Positions 8,606 to 16,783 of a stretch of DNA of 64,000 bases are shown piece by piece. The notes under the pieces were generated by a model. It had not been told where the DNA came from, did no database searches, and saw only the letters and a program-made list of their open reading frames with translations. Origin of the DNA: Actinoalloteichus_B caeruleus. GTDB lineage: Bacteria; Actinomycetota; Actinomycetes; Mycobacteriales; Pseudonocardiaceae. A program made the translations under genes and the position numbers. Every line of letters begins with the position of its first letter. Position 1 is the stretch's first letter. The DNA lies in assembly GCF_000718005.1 (NCBI RefSeq), contig NZ_JODV01000016.1; one strand, given 5' to 3'.

Positions 8606-9445
8606 TCAGGGCTTGCGGCCGACGCCGCCGAGCAGCAGGTGGTCCCCGCGTGCTGGCGGGGTGTCCTGCGGGCCGTCCGGCCACCAGTCGAACAGGTAGC
8701 CGAGACCGGGCTCCACCAGCTCCACGCCGTCGAAGAAGCCGGCGATCCGCTCACGGCTCCGGAAGATGCAGCTGCCCATGAGGTGGAGGAACTTGACCTG
8801 GGCCTCCTGCGCCAGCGCGTGGTGCTCGTCGTCGGGAGCGGGCATGTGCAGGTGGCTGATGGCCAGGTATGAGCCGCTGGCCAACGCGTCGACATAGGCC
8901 GACATCACCTCGCCAGGGCGGTCCTCGTCCGGCACGTGGTGCAGGGTGTTGGAGTGGATCAGCGCGATCGGCCGCGACAGGTCGAGGTGTGCGCTGATGA
9001 CGGGGTCCGCGAGCAGCGTCGCCGGGTGCCGCAGATCGCCGGCGACGAACCTGGTGCGGTCGTTCTCCTCCAACAGGGCCCGTCCGTGCGCGGCGACCAC
9101 CGGGTCGTTGTCGACGTAGACGACCCTGGCCTCGGGGTTCACCCGCTGCGCGGCCTGGTGCGTGTTCTCCGCCGTGGGAAGCCCGGAACCCAGGTCGAGG
9201 AACTGGGTGATCCCGGCCTCGCCCGCGAGGAACCGGACCACCCGGATCAGCCACGCCCGGCAGAGCCGGCCGGTGTCGGCGGCCTCGGGGGCGATCTGGA
9301 GGATCTGGCGGTAGACCTCGCGGTCCACCTCGAAGTTGTCCTTCCCACCCACGAACGCGTCGTAGACCCGCGCGATGCTGGGCCGGGTGGTGTCGATCTC
9401 GCTCGGCAGGAATCCGCCGGTCTGTGCTTCGTCCGCGCCTGACAT
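8606..9445 (-). CDS. DUF574-family SAM-dependent methyltransferase
   Basis: A 279-residue cytosolic protein of the actinobacterial DUF574 (Methyltransf_19) family. Diagnostic segments are IDTTRPSIARVYDAFVGGKDNF near the N terminus (here read as separate pieces), FLDLGSGLPT as the SAM-binding glycine motif, VVYVDNDPVV as the acidic ribose-binding strand, and LIHSNTLHHVPD. The ATG at 9445 gives the usual family start (MSGADEAQ); a GTG 15 nt upstream is possible and neither has a strong ribosome site. The family is abundant in Streptomyces and relatives; substrates are mostly unknown. The gene stands alone, with a divergent decayed ATPase gene upstream. Confidence 0.85.
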   Translation of the reverse strand: MSGADEAQTGGFLPSEIDTTRPSIARVYDAFVGGKDNFEVDREVYRQILQIAPEAADTGRLCRAWLIRVVRFLAGEAGITQFLDLGSGLPTAENTHQAAQRVNPEARVVYVDNDPVVAAHGRALLEENDRTRFVAGDLRHPATLLADPVISAHLDLSRPIALIHSNTLHHVPDEDRPGEVMSAYVDALASGSYLAISHLHMPAPDDEHHALAQEAQVKFLHLMGSCIFRSRERIAGFFDGVELVEPGLGYLFDWWPDGPQDTPPARGDHLLLGGVGRKP

Positions 9446-9567
9446 GTGCAGCAGCCCCACTCACGTAACGCCGGAAATGGATCACCCCAAAGAGTAGGCA
9501 AAGGGGTCCGAAGGGTGAACAGTGGCTCCGCTGCCGGCTCGTTCGACTACCAGCAGTAGTAGTACCG

Positions 9568-10806
9568 GTGATCTGTCCTTGCTCGTCACCGCCGATCGAG
9601 CCTGGATCTTGCGCTGATGGCACGTGCCGGCGGAGGCGCGCCCCGCCTGGGGAAGCTCGTGCGGGTGGACGGTCCAGCCGCGACGGCATCAACCGAACCG
9701 AGGCCGCGCGGCACCTGCCGTTCGGCCCGTCGAAGCGGTTCCGGGACAGCGTGGTCAGGGGGCGGCGGTCAGGTGGGCCCTACCTGTCCACGGAGGAGCG
9801 GGAGAACGGCACCGTCATCAACGTGCACGGCGACGGGGGAAGCCGGGGGAAACCCCAGCCTCGGGCCGCCGCGCGTACCGGACGGACCGTGCTGAGCACC
9901 GTGACCACGAACGACTACCCGACGATCCTCGCGGCTCGGCGCGAGATGCGCAGTTGGAGGAGGCTCGCGCTCGAGCCCTCCGCCCTGCGGGCTCCGGACG
10001 CCTTCTCCGCGCCGAGGTCGATGAGTACCAGCGGGAAGCACCTGGCCTCGACACTGCACCGGATCGCCACCGAGAAGGCGGGCGGTGCGGCCGGGCAGGA
10101 CGATCCCGAGGCCGTCTTCGCGCGGGTGGTGGACCGGCTGACGGACCTGGTGGGCGTCGGCGCCGAACGACTGGCCGTGGAACCGGATCCAGTGCGCGAG
10201 GTGTTCACGCTCCTCCTCCAGGAAAAGGGGGGATTTCGGCTACCCGCTCGCGGGCTTTCCGAGGGGACCCTGAGGTTCCTCGCGCTCTGCGTGTTGATGG
10301 AGGACCCCACGTTCACCGGGCTGATCTGCATGGAGGAGCCGGAGACTGGCGTGAATCCCGCGAACCTGTCGGCGGTGGTGGATCTCATCCGCGACCTCGC
10401 CGTGGACGCCAGCGAGGAGCCCGATCCGGACAACCCGTTCCGCCAGGTCATCGTCAACACCCATTCCCCGGGTGTCGTGCGCCAGTGTTCCCAGGACGAT
10501 CTGCTCCTCGCCGATCTCCGTCCCCGCCGACTCCCTGACGGGAGGATCGTGTCGGCGCTGTCGTTGCTGCCGTTCCGCCGTTCCTGGCGCGACCGGGCCA
10601 ACGACGGACGCGGCGAGAGCTTCTCCGAAGTCGACGTCCTTGCCTACCTGGTCACGCCGCCCGGTGCCCAGCCCCAGCTCTTCGAGGAGGGTTGGCATGA
10701 ATTCCTCGTACTCCGGACTCTTCCTGGCCGAGGGGACCTCGGACCTACCGTTGGCGCGCCTCGTGGAGACGCCCTTCCTCGAACGGGATGTCCCGCTGCG
10801 GGCTGA
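9568..10806 (+). pseudogene. AAA ATPase of DUF4276-linked pair, P-loop region missing
   Basis: From about 9695 the frame reads as the C-terminal two thirds of an SMC/ABC-like AAA_21 ATPase: VRGRRSGGPYLSTEE, HGDGGSRGKPQP, TILAARREMRSW, then the ABC-type signature GLSEGTLRFLAL, Walker B (GLICMEEPETGVNP) and the H-loop (VNTHSPGVV). The expected first 150-200 residues with the GPNGxGKS P-loop are absent: none of the three plus-strand frames between 9461 and 9695 carries one. Residues before 9695 are unrelated filler. Without a P-loop it cannot bind ATP normally, so it is called a pseudogene. It runs into the frameshifted TOPRIM-like gene 10697-11342, its usual partner. Confidence 0.7.
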
Positions 10807-11342
10807 GCACACCGGACTTCACGAAGCTGCCCCGCGTCCCCAAGGACCCGCCGAGACGCCGTGACTACTGCCTCCGGGACCTGCTGAGGTCGGAGCCGGT
10901 GGTTGTCCTGGTCGTGCACCGCGACGCGGACAACGCGGGCTCGGATGCCCGGCGGAACGAGATCCTGGACGCGGTCGCCTCCTGCTCCGTCGCGCAGGAG
11001 GCGATCCCGGGGGTACCGATTCGGATGACGGAGTCGTGGCTCCTGCTGGATGAGGCCGCGATCAGGCAGCGGGCGGGGAACCCGAGGGGCAGGCAGCCGA
11101 TCCCGCTGCCGCCGCCGGGCGAGGTGGAACGGATCGGCAACCCGAAGGAACGCCTCCAGCGGTGCCTGCTCGAGGCCGCTGCCGCGACTGGCCGTCGACG
11201 CCGCGAGGTGCGGCAGCGGTTCAACTCCCACCGCCGCGAACTGCTGAACGGGCTTGATCCCGCGGGCCCCGTCTCACGGCTGCGGGGTTGGCGGGAGATG
11301 GTGGACGAGATCGACAAGGTGGCGGCGCGCCTGGGCAGGTGA
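10697..11342 (+). pseudogene. DUF4276 TOPRIM-like protein, frameshifted
   Basis: An ATG at 10697 with GAGGAGG 6 nt upstream opens a frame reading SGLFLAEGTSDLPLARLVE, a TOPRIM-type start (conserved Glu in AEGTSD). After ERDVPLRAE the frame leaves the family and stops at 10864. The continuation (TPDFTKLP, then VVLVVHRDADNAG with the D-x-D pair, RMTESWLLLDEAAIR and QRFNSHRRELL) is in the +1 frame, from about 10800 to the stop at 11342. A single-base gain or two-base loss near 10795-10810 explains this. In related loci DUF4276 proteins sit directly after the AAA ATPase found here. The nuclease-like role is inferred from the TOPRIM pattern. A sequencing error is not excluded. Confidence 0.7.
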
Positions 11343-11617
11343 GACCCCCGCCATGCGGGTGACCGGTCGGACCAGGGCGAGTGGTGGGGCGACGACCAGC
11401 CGGGATCACGCGCCTCGGTGTTGGTATACAGGCGGGGTGATCGGCTGGCGCGCGCTGACCGCCCAACCACGGCGTGGGGCCGCGAGCGCGCATCGCGCTC
11501 CAGGGCTGGACACCACGCGGCTTCCGGAGGCGGTGGGCGGCCACGGCACCAGCCCCGTCCGGGCTCGGGACGCGGGGCGGGACGTGTCGGGCGCCCGCCC
11601 ACTGGGAGGAGGACGAC

Positions 11618-13276
11618 ATGAGCGAGTCGTTGCCGGCGGACCTGGCCTACCGGGGGCGCCCGGACCGGGTGCGGGTGAAGGCTTCCCTTCTCGACCAGGT
11701 GGGGGGCGGTTGCCCCGGGCGGCTGAACCTGGCGACCCGTCCCGGGGTGGCTCCGGCGGACAGGTCCGTCCGCCGTCCCGAGCCGTGGCCGTTCCTGCTC
11801 GGTGCCGTGGTCGGCGCGGTCACCTCGGTGCACCGGGGTGTTGACGAGCAGGAGGCGATCCGCGCGGCGGGGCGGGAGGTCAGCAGGAGCGGAGTCACCC
11901 TCCACGCGCTGGCCCGGAGCTTCCTGGACGCGGCGGTCTGGAACTACCTGGAGGCCCACGACGAGCGGGTCGACGAGGTGGGGCCGCTGTCCCTGGTCGG
12001 TGAACGGCAGATCACGCACGGGAACCGGGAACTGACGGCCTGGGGCCTGTACTACGAGAGCCCGGACGGTGCGCTGCGGGAGGTGCGTCGGCTGCGGGTG
12101 GGCTCCGCCCGCGACGGCGCGGAGAGCCACCGGTGGGCGGCCGTGGCGGCCAAGCTCGCGCTGGACGGGACGACGGCGGACGGACGGCAGGGCGACGGGC
12201 GGCCGGACCGGGTGACGGTCGTCGAGGTGGGCCTGGGGGACGGTGGAACGGCGGTGGTGGCCGACCTTGGTTCCCAGGCGCAGGTGCGGGACTTCTACCA
12301 GCGGGAGGCGCGTCCGGTCATCGCCGAGCTCATCAGCGGTACCCGCCTGAGCCCGGGTCGCGACTGCGACCAGTGCGGTTGGCTTTCCACGTGTCCCGCG
12401 ATGCCGAGGGCGGCGGGGTTGCTGGGCCTGGCCGAACCCGCCACCCACACCCGGTCGGTCAGCGCGTCCGAACTGGACCGGTACCACGGCTGTCCGGCCC
12501 GCTACTTCGGCGACAACGTGCTGCACCTGCCGAAGGAGGACGGCGTCGGGCCGGCGCAGCTGCGCGGTCTCGCGGTGCACCGGTGGCTGGCCGCCGCGCA
12601 CGCGAGGCCGGACGCCGTCGCCTGCGTGGTCGAGGACCTTCCCGAACCGGGCACCGGGGTGCCCGCCCACCAGGAGGTGTTGACCGACTCGGAGTACGAG
12701 GCGGCGTGGCCGTTCCTCCGCCAGCACGTTGACCGGTGCCCGCTGCGCGGTGAGGCGGTGGCGTCGGTTCGGGTGGAACCGGTCCACCGGGTCCACGACT
12801 CGACGGCGGACGTCGTGGTGGCCGCCAGTCCGGACCTCGTCTACCGGGCGGGTGCGGCACGGCGGTGGCGGGAGACCAAGAGCACCCTCGGGCATCTGCC
12901 GGCCGGCGTCGAGGACGCGATGGTCCGTTACCTGGCGCTGGCGGTGGACGTGCTGATGCTGGCGGCGGTGGTGCGGGCCGACGCGCACCAGGGTGGGGCA
13001 GCGGTGGAGCTGGAGGTGTTGGGTCGGGAGGAGGCTCGGGTGTACACGGTCGACGTCACCGATGAGGCCCTGCTCGCGGCCGCCCGTCGCCGGGTGGCGG
13101 ACGCGGCGGCGCCCTGGAGCCGTGATCTCGACTTCCGGCCTCGCCCGTCGTCCGCCTGTGGGACCTGCCCGGTCGGCGGGTGGTGCCCGAGCAGGGGGGA
13201 ACGCCCGGCGGAGGTGGCCTCGGCGTCCCGCGCGGGTGGCGCCGCCGCCGTCGCCGTGGAGGCGCCGCCGTTCTGA
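11618..13276 (+). CDS. Double Fe-S PD-(D/E)XK nuclease-fold protein
   Basis: A 552-residue protein; ATG 11618 has GGGAGGAGGA upstream and the longer open frame is ignored. The C-terminal half has a RecB/Cas4-like nuclease core: SVSASELDRYHGCP (C292), PDLVYRAG (D406), RETKS (E419, K421), and CGTCPVGGWC (C514, C517, C523), i.e. one Cys before and a CxxC-x5-C after the core, the layout of a 4Fe-4S cluster in AddB/Cas4 nucleases. The N-terminal half repeats the plan: VKASLLDQVGGGCP (C32) and CDQCGWLSTC (C250, C253, C259), but where E-x-K is expected it reads REVRRLR. It therefore looks like a tandem duplication with an inactive first module. DNA repair or defence role is inferred. Confidence 0.75.
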   Translation: MSESLPADLAYRGRPDRVRVKASLLDQVGGGCPGRLNLATRPGVAPADRSVRRPEPWPFLLGAVVGAVTSVHRGVDEQEAIRAAGREVSRSGVTLHALARSFLDAAVWNYLEAHDERVDEVGPLSLVGERQITHGNRELTAWGLYYESPDGALREVRRLRVGSARDGAESHRWAAVAAKLALDGTTADGRQGDGRPDRVTVVEVGLGDGGTAVVADLGSQAQVRDFYQREARPVIAELISGTRLSPGRDCDQCGWLSTCPAMPRAAGLLGLAEPATHTRSVSASELDRYHGCPARYFGDNVLHLPKEDGVGPAQLRGLAVHRWLAAAHARPDAVACVVEDLPEPGTGVPAHQEVLTDSEYEAAWPFLRQHVDRCPLRGEAVASVRVEPVHRVHDSTADVVVAASPDLVYRAGAARRWRETKSTLGHLPAGVEDAMVRYLALAVDVLMLAAVVRADAHQGGAAVELEVLGREEARVYTVDVTDEALLAAARRRVADAAAPWSRDLDFRPRPSSACGTCPVGGWCPSRGERPAEVASASRAGGAAAVAVEAPPF

Positions 13277-13375
13277 CCGCGCCGGGGGCGGATCGGGGCT
13301 GGCGGGTTCGGGAGCGCGGTCGGTGGGTGCCGCCGCCGCGTGCCAACGGGGACGTCCGAGGGCGGCGAGGCGGCG

Positions 13376-13976
13376 TCAGGCCGGTCGGAAGCCGGCGCGG
13401 ACCGCGGTGACCAGCGCGTCCGCGTACTCCGGGCGAGCGGTCCGCTCCGCGGCGGCCCACGATGGTGGACGGGCGCGTACAGCAGGTCGAGCACCAGGTC
13501 GAGGTCGGCGTCCGCCGCGAGTTGTCCGGCCCGTCGCGCGGATCGGAGGCGTTCCCGCTTCGCCCGCTCCAGGGGCCGCCGAGCCGTTCCCCGTAGGAGG
13601 CCGCCAGCTCGGGATCGTCGGTGATCTCGGTGTTCAGCGCGCGGCTCGGCGGCTCGAAGGCGGGGGCGGCGAACTCGGCGACGGTCGCCCGCGACACGGC
13701 GCGGAGGTCGGCTTCGAGGTCCCCGGTGTCGGGGAGCATGACCTGGTCTTCCTCGTCTGGCGAGCTGAGGGCCAGGATCGAGTGGAGGACGACCGCGCCC
13801 TTCGTGGGCCACCACCGGTAGATGGTCGCCTCGCCCACCCCGGCTCGTGCCGCGATCGCCTCGACGGTGACCCCGGGGTAGCCGAGCTCGACGATGAGGT
13901 CCCTTGTCGCGGACAGGATCGCCTGGCGGGACCGTTCGCCGTGCCGCCGGGAGTCGGGCGCCTTCCGGGTGCTCAT
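13376..13976 (-). pseudogene. TetR-family regulator, two frameshifts
   Basis: The ATG at 13976 opens a clear TetR N terminus: RSRQAILSATRDLIVELGYPGVTVEAIAARAG then EATIYRWWPTKGAVV (helix-turn-helix). The frame is good to GERLGG (about 13580). The C-terminal domain continues in a second frame (ERAKRERLRSARRAG, DLVLDLLYAPVHHRG) and, from about 13450, in a third (PEYADALVTAVRAGFRPA) that ends at TGA 13376-13378. Two indels are therefore needed to read one ~195-aa regulator. It may be a real pseudogene or carry assembly errors. Its target is not evident; the neighbouring hydrolase has its own regulator. Confidence 0.7.
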
Positions 13977-14103
13977 CCGCCCACAGGGCACGGGGAGCGG
14001 GACGAGACGAACCGTCCTGCTCCCCGTGGCGTTCACGGCCCCGGAACCGGGCCGTCGGGTGCTCCAGCCGGGTTGGCCGCCTCGGCCGCCCAGCTGAGCG
14101 CGC

Positions 14104-15300
14104 TCACCCGTGGGTGGTCAGGAACTCGCTGATGGCGTGTCGGGCGAGCTGGCTGCCGAAACCGCCCCAGCTGAGGTCGAACTGGTGGTCGGCGTAGGGG
14201 ATCTCCACCAGGGTGTGGTCGACGCCGGCCTCCCCCAGCAGGTCGGCGAACGCCCGGGTCCGCTCGGCCCGTTGGAGGACGTCCCGCCCGCCCTGGATGA
14301 GCAGGGTGGGCGGCAGGTCGGGGCGCAGGTAGCTGCTGGGAGAGGCGGGCACCCAGTCCTCGTCGGCCAGTCGCCAGGTCTCCTCGCTCAGCTGGCGCCA
14401 CACGTCCTCGCCCAACCTCGGGTGCTTGCTGATCTCCGCTGTCGCGTCCCCGGGCGCGTACCAGGCGATGACGGCGGAGACCTCCGCCGGCTCCGCCGGG
14501 GCGTCGCAGGTCGGCCCCAGCTCCTCGGTGGTCGTGTACGAGGCGAGCAACCCCAGGTACCCGCCGGCCGACTGGCCCATCACGGTGATGCGGTCCGGGT
14601 CCGCCCCGTACCGTTCGGCGTTGGCCGCGATCCAGCCCAGCGCGCACTTGAGGTCGCCGGGCGGCGTCCGCCAGTCGCCGTCGCGGAAGAACCGGTAGTC
14701 GACGTCGAAGACCACGTGGTCGAGCTCGGTGAGCCAGACGTCCCACCGGGGGAAGGGGCTCTGCGGGGCGTCCTCGGCTCCACCGTGGACGTTCACGACG
14801 ACGGGGTGCGGGCGGTCGGGTGCGGGTTCGGTGGTGGGCCGCCACACGTCCAGCATCAGGTCCTCGCCGTCCACCTCCGCGTAGCGGACGGTCGCGTCGG
14901 GGCCCCGGTCCGCCTCGCCGCTGAGCCCGTCGAGGTAGCCGCCGAGGGTCAGGGGGGCGCCGAGGTCCCGCGCGGTGGACCAGGCGGACAGGCCGGGTAG
15001 GGCCCCCGAGACGACCAGCGCGAGGTTCACCGCGACGACGGCGGTGGCGGTCCAGCGCCTCCCCCGGCCGCTGGCGCCTCGTCCGCCCAGGAGGCCGAGG
15101 ACCAGGCCCAGGACTCCCGCCGCGCTGACCAGCAGGCTGAACTCCAACACCAGGAGACCCACCGCCCACCATTCGAGGCTCGGCATGGGGAGGAGCGCGG
15201 TGGCGGCGGCCGCCGCCCCGGCCAGGCCCGTCGCCGCGCCACCGGTGAGGGCGAGCCACCGGCCGGCTTGGCGTGAGCGGCCGCTCGCGGTGTTGGACAT
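14104..15300 (-). CDS. Membrane-anchored alpha/beta hydrolase (esterase-like)
   Basis: A 398-residue protein; ATG 15300 is preceded by GGGAGG with 5-nt spacing. The first ~125 residues contain three membrane helices (starting WLALTGGAATGLAG). The rest is an alpha/beta hydrolase of the hormone-sensitive lipase/acetyl-esterase type: VVVNVHGGAEDA (oxyanion HGG), DVDYRF, LGWIAANAERYGADPDRI, the nucleophile elbow GQSAGG, a late Asp in IQGGRDVL and the catalytic His in PYADHQFD. The active domain probably lies outside the membrane. It is divergent from a TetR gene 78 bp away, and a perfect 15-bp inverted repeat covers the space, so it is almost certainly repressed by that protein. Confidence 0.85.
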   Translation of the reverse strand: MSNTASGRSRQAGRWLALTGGAATGLAGAAAAATALLPMPSLEWWAVGLLVLEFSLLVSAAGVLGLVLGLLGGRGASGRGRRWTATAVVAVNLALVVSGALPGLSAWSTARDLGAPLTLGGYLDGLSGEADRGPDATVRYAEVDGEDLMLDVWRPTTEPAPDRPHPVVVNVHGGAEDAPQSPFPRWDVWLTELDHVVFDVDYRFFRDGDWRTPPGDLKCALGWIAANAERYGADPDRITVMGQSAGGYLGLLASYTTTEELGPTCDAPAEPAEVSAVIAWYAPGDATAEISKHPRLGEDVWRQLSEETWRLADEDWVPASPSSYLRPDLPPTLLIQGGRDVLQRAERTRAFADLLGEAGVDHTLVEIPYADHQFDLSWGGFGSQLARHAISEFLTTHG

Positions 15301-15307
15301 GGAACCT

Positions 15308-15357
15308 CCCACGTAGGAATACGTTTCGTATCGAATACGACTGTATTCCTACGTGGG
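15308..15357. promoter_or_regulatory. Palindromic TetR operator between hydrolase and regulator
   Basis: Perfect 15-bp inverted repeats CCCACGTAGGAATAC (15308-15322) and its complement (15343-15357) flank a 20-bp centre that itself holds CGTAT-CGA-ATACG (15327-15339). GAATAC half-sites thus recur three to four times. The left arm abuts the hydrolase ribosome site and the right arm abuts the regulator's start, so occupancy would block both genes. Confidence 0.85.
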
Positions 15358-15378
15358 GGTATGCGCGAGACTGGGGGT

Positions 15379-16020
15379 ATGCCGAGGCACGTCGACCGTG
15401 AGGAACGCCGCCACCACGTGGCGGACGCCCTGCTCCGCATCATCGAGCGCGAGGGGTTGGAGGCGGTCAGCGTCCGAACCGTCTCGGCGGAGGCCGGGTG
15501 CTCGGTCGGCGCGGTCCAGCGCTACTTCCGCAGCAAGGACGAGATGTTGCGGTTCGCACTGGAGACCGCCATCAGCCGGGCCGCCAGCCGCATGGCGGAG
15601 ATCCGCCTCGGCCCCGGTCTGATGTCCTTCCCCGACGCGCTCCGGGCGGCCGTCGTCGAGTACCTCCCCCTCGACGACGGCCGGCTCGCCGAGTCCCGGA
15701 TCTGGGCCGCCTTCTCCGCCCGCGCGGTCGTGGACCCCGCGTTCCGGGCCGTGATCACCGCACTCGATCGCCCGGCCAGGGACCAGCTGGCCCGGGTGTT
15801 CGCCTACGCGGAATCCGTGGGCGAACTGCCAGCCGGCCACGACCACGAGGCCCTGGCGTGCCTGGTCATCGCGTTGATGGACGGGCTGATGTGGTCGCTG
15901 CTGTTGCGACCCGCACCCGAGGAGCGGGCGGTGCACCTGGCGGCGGTGGACGCGGCGGTCCGGGCGTTGACCACGAAGGTGGGGCGACCCACCACCGGTG
16001 GGGACGAGACCGCGCACTGA
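15379..16020 (+). CDS. TetR-family transcriptional regulator
   Basis: A 213-residue regulator, if started at ATG 15379 (MPRHVDREERR); an in-frame ATG at 15361 directly abuts the operator and is also preceded by GGGGGT, so either is possible. Residues 10-55 form the TetR HTH: ALLRIIEREGLEAVSVRTVSA then CSVGAVQRYFRSKDEM. The C-terminal ~150 residues are the helical ligand-binding and dimer domain (TetR_C_6-like by appearance), with no obvious ligand clue. It is divergent from the membrane hydrolase, with a shared perfect palindrome, indicating autoregulation and control of the hydrolase. Confidence 0.85.
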   Translation: MPRHVDREERRHHVADALLRIIEREGLEAVSVRTVSAEAGCSVGAVQRYFRSKDEMLRFALETAISRAASRMAEIRLGPGLMSFPDALRAAVVEYLPLDDGRLAESRIWAAFSARAVVDPAFRAVITALDRPARDQLARVFAYAESVGELPAGHDHEALACLVIALMDGLMWSLLLRPAPEERAVHLAAVDAAVRALTTKVGRPTTGGDETAH

Positions 16021-16024
16021 CCCT

Positions 16025-16090
16025 TCCCCGGCACCCCCGGCACCCCCGGCACCCCGGCACCCCCGGCACCCCGGCACCCCGGCACCCGAC
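16025..16090. repeat. GGCACCCC(C) minisatellite
   Basis: About seven head-to-tail copies of an 8-9-bp unit (GGCACCCC or GGCACCCCC) directly after the TetR stop and before the converging response-regulator stop. Non-coding; slippage-prone. Confidence 0.85.
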
Positions 16091-16105
16091 CTGCCCTGTC
16101 CCGGG

Positions 16106-16783
16106 CTAGCCGCCGGGACGGACCAGACCGTGTTCGTAGGCGAGGACGACCGCCTGCACCCGGTCGCGGCAGCCCAGCTTGGCCAGCAGGTTCCCGACGT
16201 GCGTCTTCACCGTGGACTGCCCCACGACCAGGGTCGCGGCGATCTCGGCGTTGGACAGGCCCCGCGCGACCAGCACGAGGATCTCGCGTTCCCGTTCGGT
16301 CAGTCCCGGGTGCGCGGGCAGCGGCGTGGGCTCGCGTGGTGGTGGGTCGGTCGACCGGCGGGCGAACTCGGCGATCAACCGGCGGGTCACCCTCGGCGAG
16401 ATGAGTCCCTCGCCGCGGGCGGTGGTGCGCACGGCGGCCACCAGCTCGTCCGGTTCCACGTCCTTGAGCAGGAAGCCGCTCGCCCCCGCCCGCAACGCCG
16501 CGAAGACGTACTCGTCCAGGTCGAAGGTCGTCACCACCAGCACCGACACCGGAGGATCGAGCCCGGCGTCCGCCAGCCGTTCCAACGCCGTGATGCCGTC
16601 GGTGCCCGGCATGCGCACGTCGAGCAGGAGCACGTCCGGCCGGGTGCGCAGTGCCTCGCGGACGGCCTGGTCGCCGTCCGCGGCCTCGCCCACCACCGCC
16701 AGGTCCGGCTCGGCCTCCAGGATGGTGCGCAGCCCTGCGCGAACCATCGCCTGGTCATCGGCCAGCAGCACCCGAACCGTCAC
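16106..16783 (-). CDS. NarL/FixJ-family response regulator
   Basis: A 225-residue two-component regulator. The GTG at 16783 overlaps the kinase stop by 4 nt (GTGA) with GGAGGGG upstream, showing translational coupling. Residues 1-125 are the receiver: acidic pair D9-D10, phospho-acceptor D55 (LLLDVRMPG), the Thr in VTTFD, and Lys in FLLKDVEP. Residues ~155-220 are a LuxR-type HTH (LTEREREILVLVARGLSNAEIA, STVKTHVGNLLAKLG shown here in pieces). It is the last gene of the DUF418-kinase-regulator operon; its targets are not shown in the window. Confidence 0.93.
   Translation of the reverse strand: MTVRVLLADDQAMVRAGLRTILEAEPDLAVVGEAADGDQAVREALRTRPDVLLLDVRMPGTDGITALERLADAGLDPPVSVLVVTTFDLDEYVFAALRAGASGFLLKDVEPDELVAAVRTTARGEGLISPRVTRRLIAEFARRSTDPPPREPTPLPAHPGLTEREREILVLVARGLSNAEIAATLVVGQSTVKTHVGNLLAKLGCRDRVQAVVLAYEHGLVRPGG

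Noticed and set aside
7798..8781. Long plus-strand frames between the J-domain and methyltransferase genes
   Set aside because: Arg/Pro/Ser-rich noise in several frames at once; nothing recognisable.
10865..12988. 707-codon minus-strand open frame opposite the DUF4276 and nuclease-fold genes
   Set aside because: Composition noise (Arg, Pro, His runs) with strong coding evidence on the other strand.
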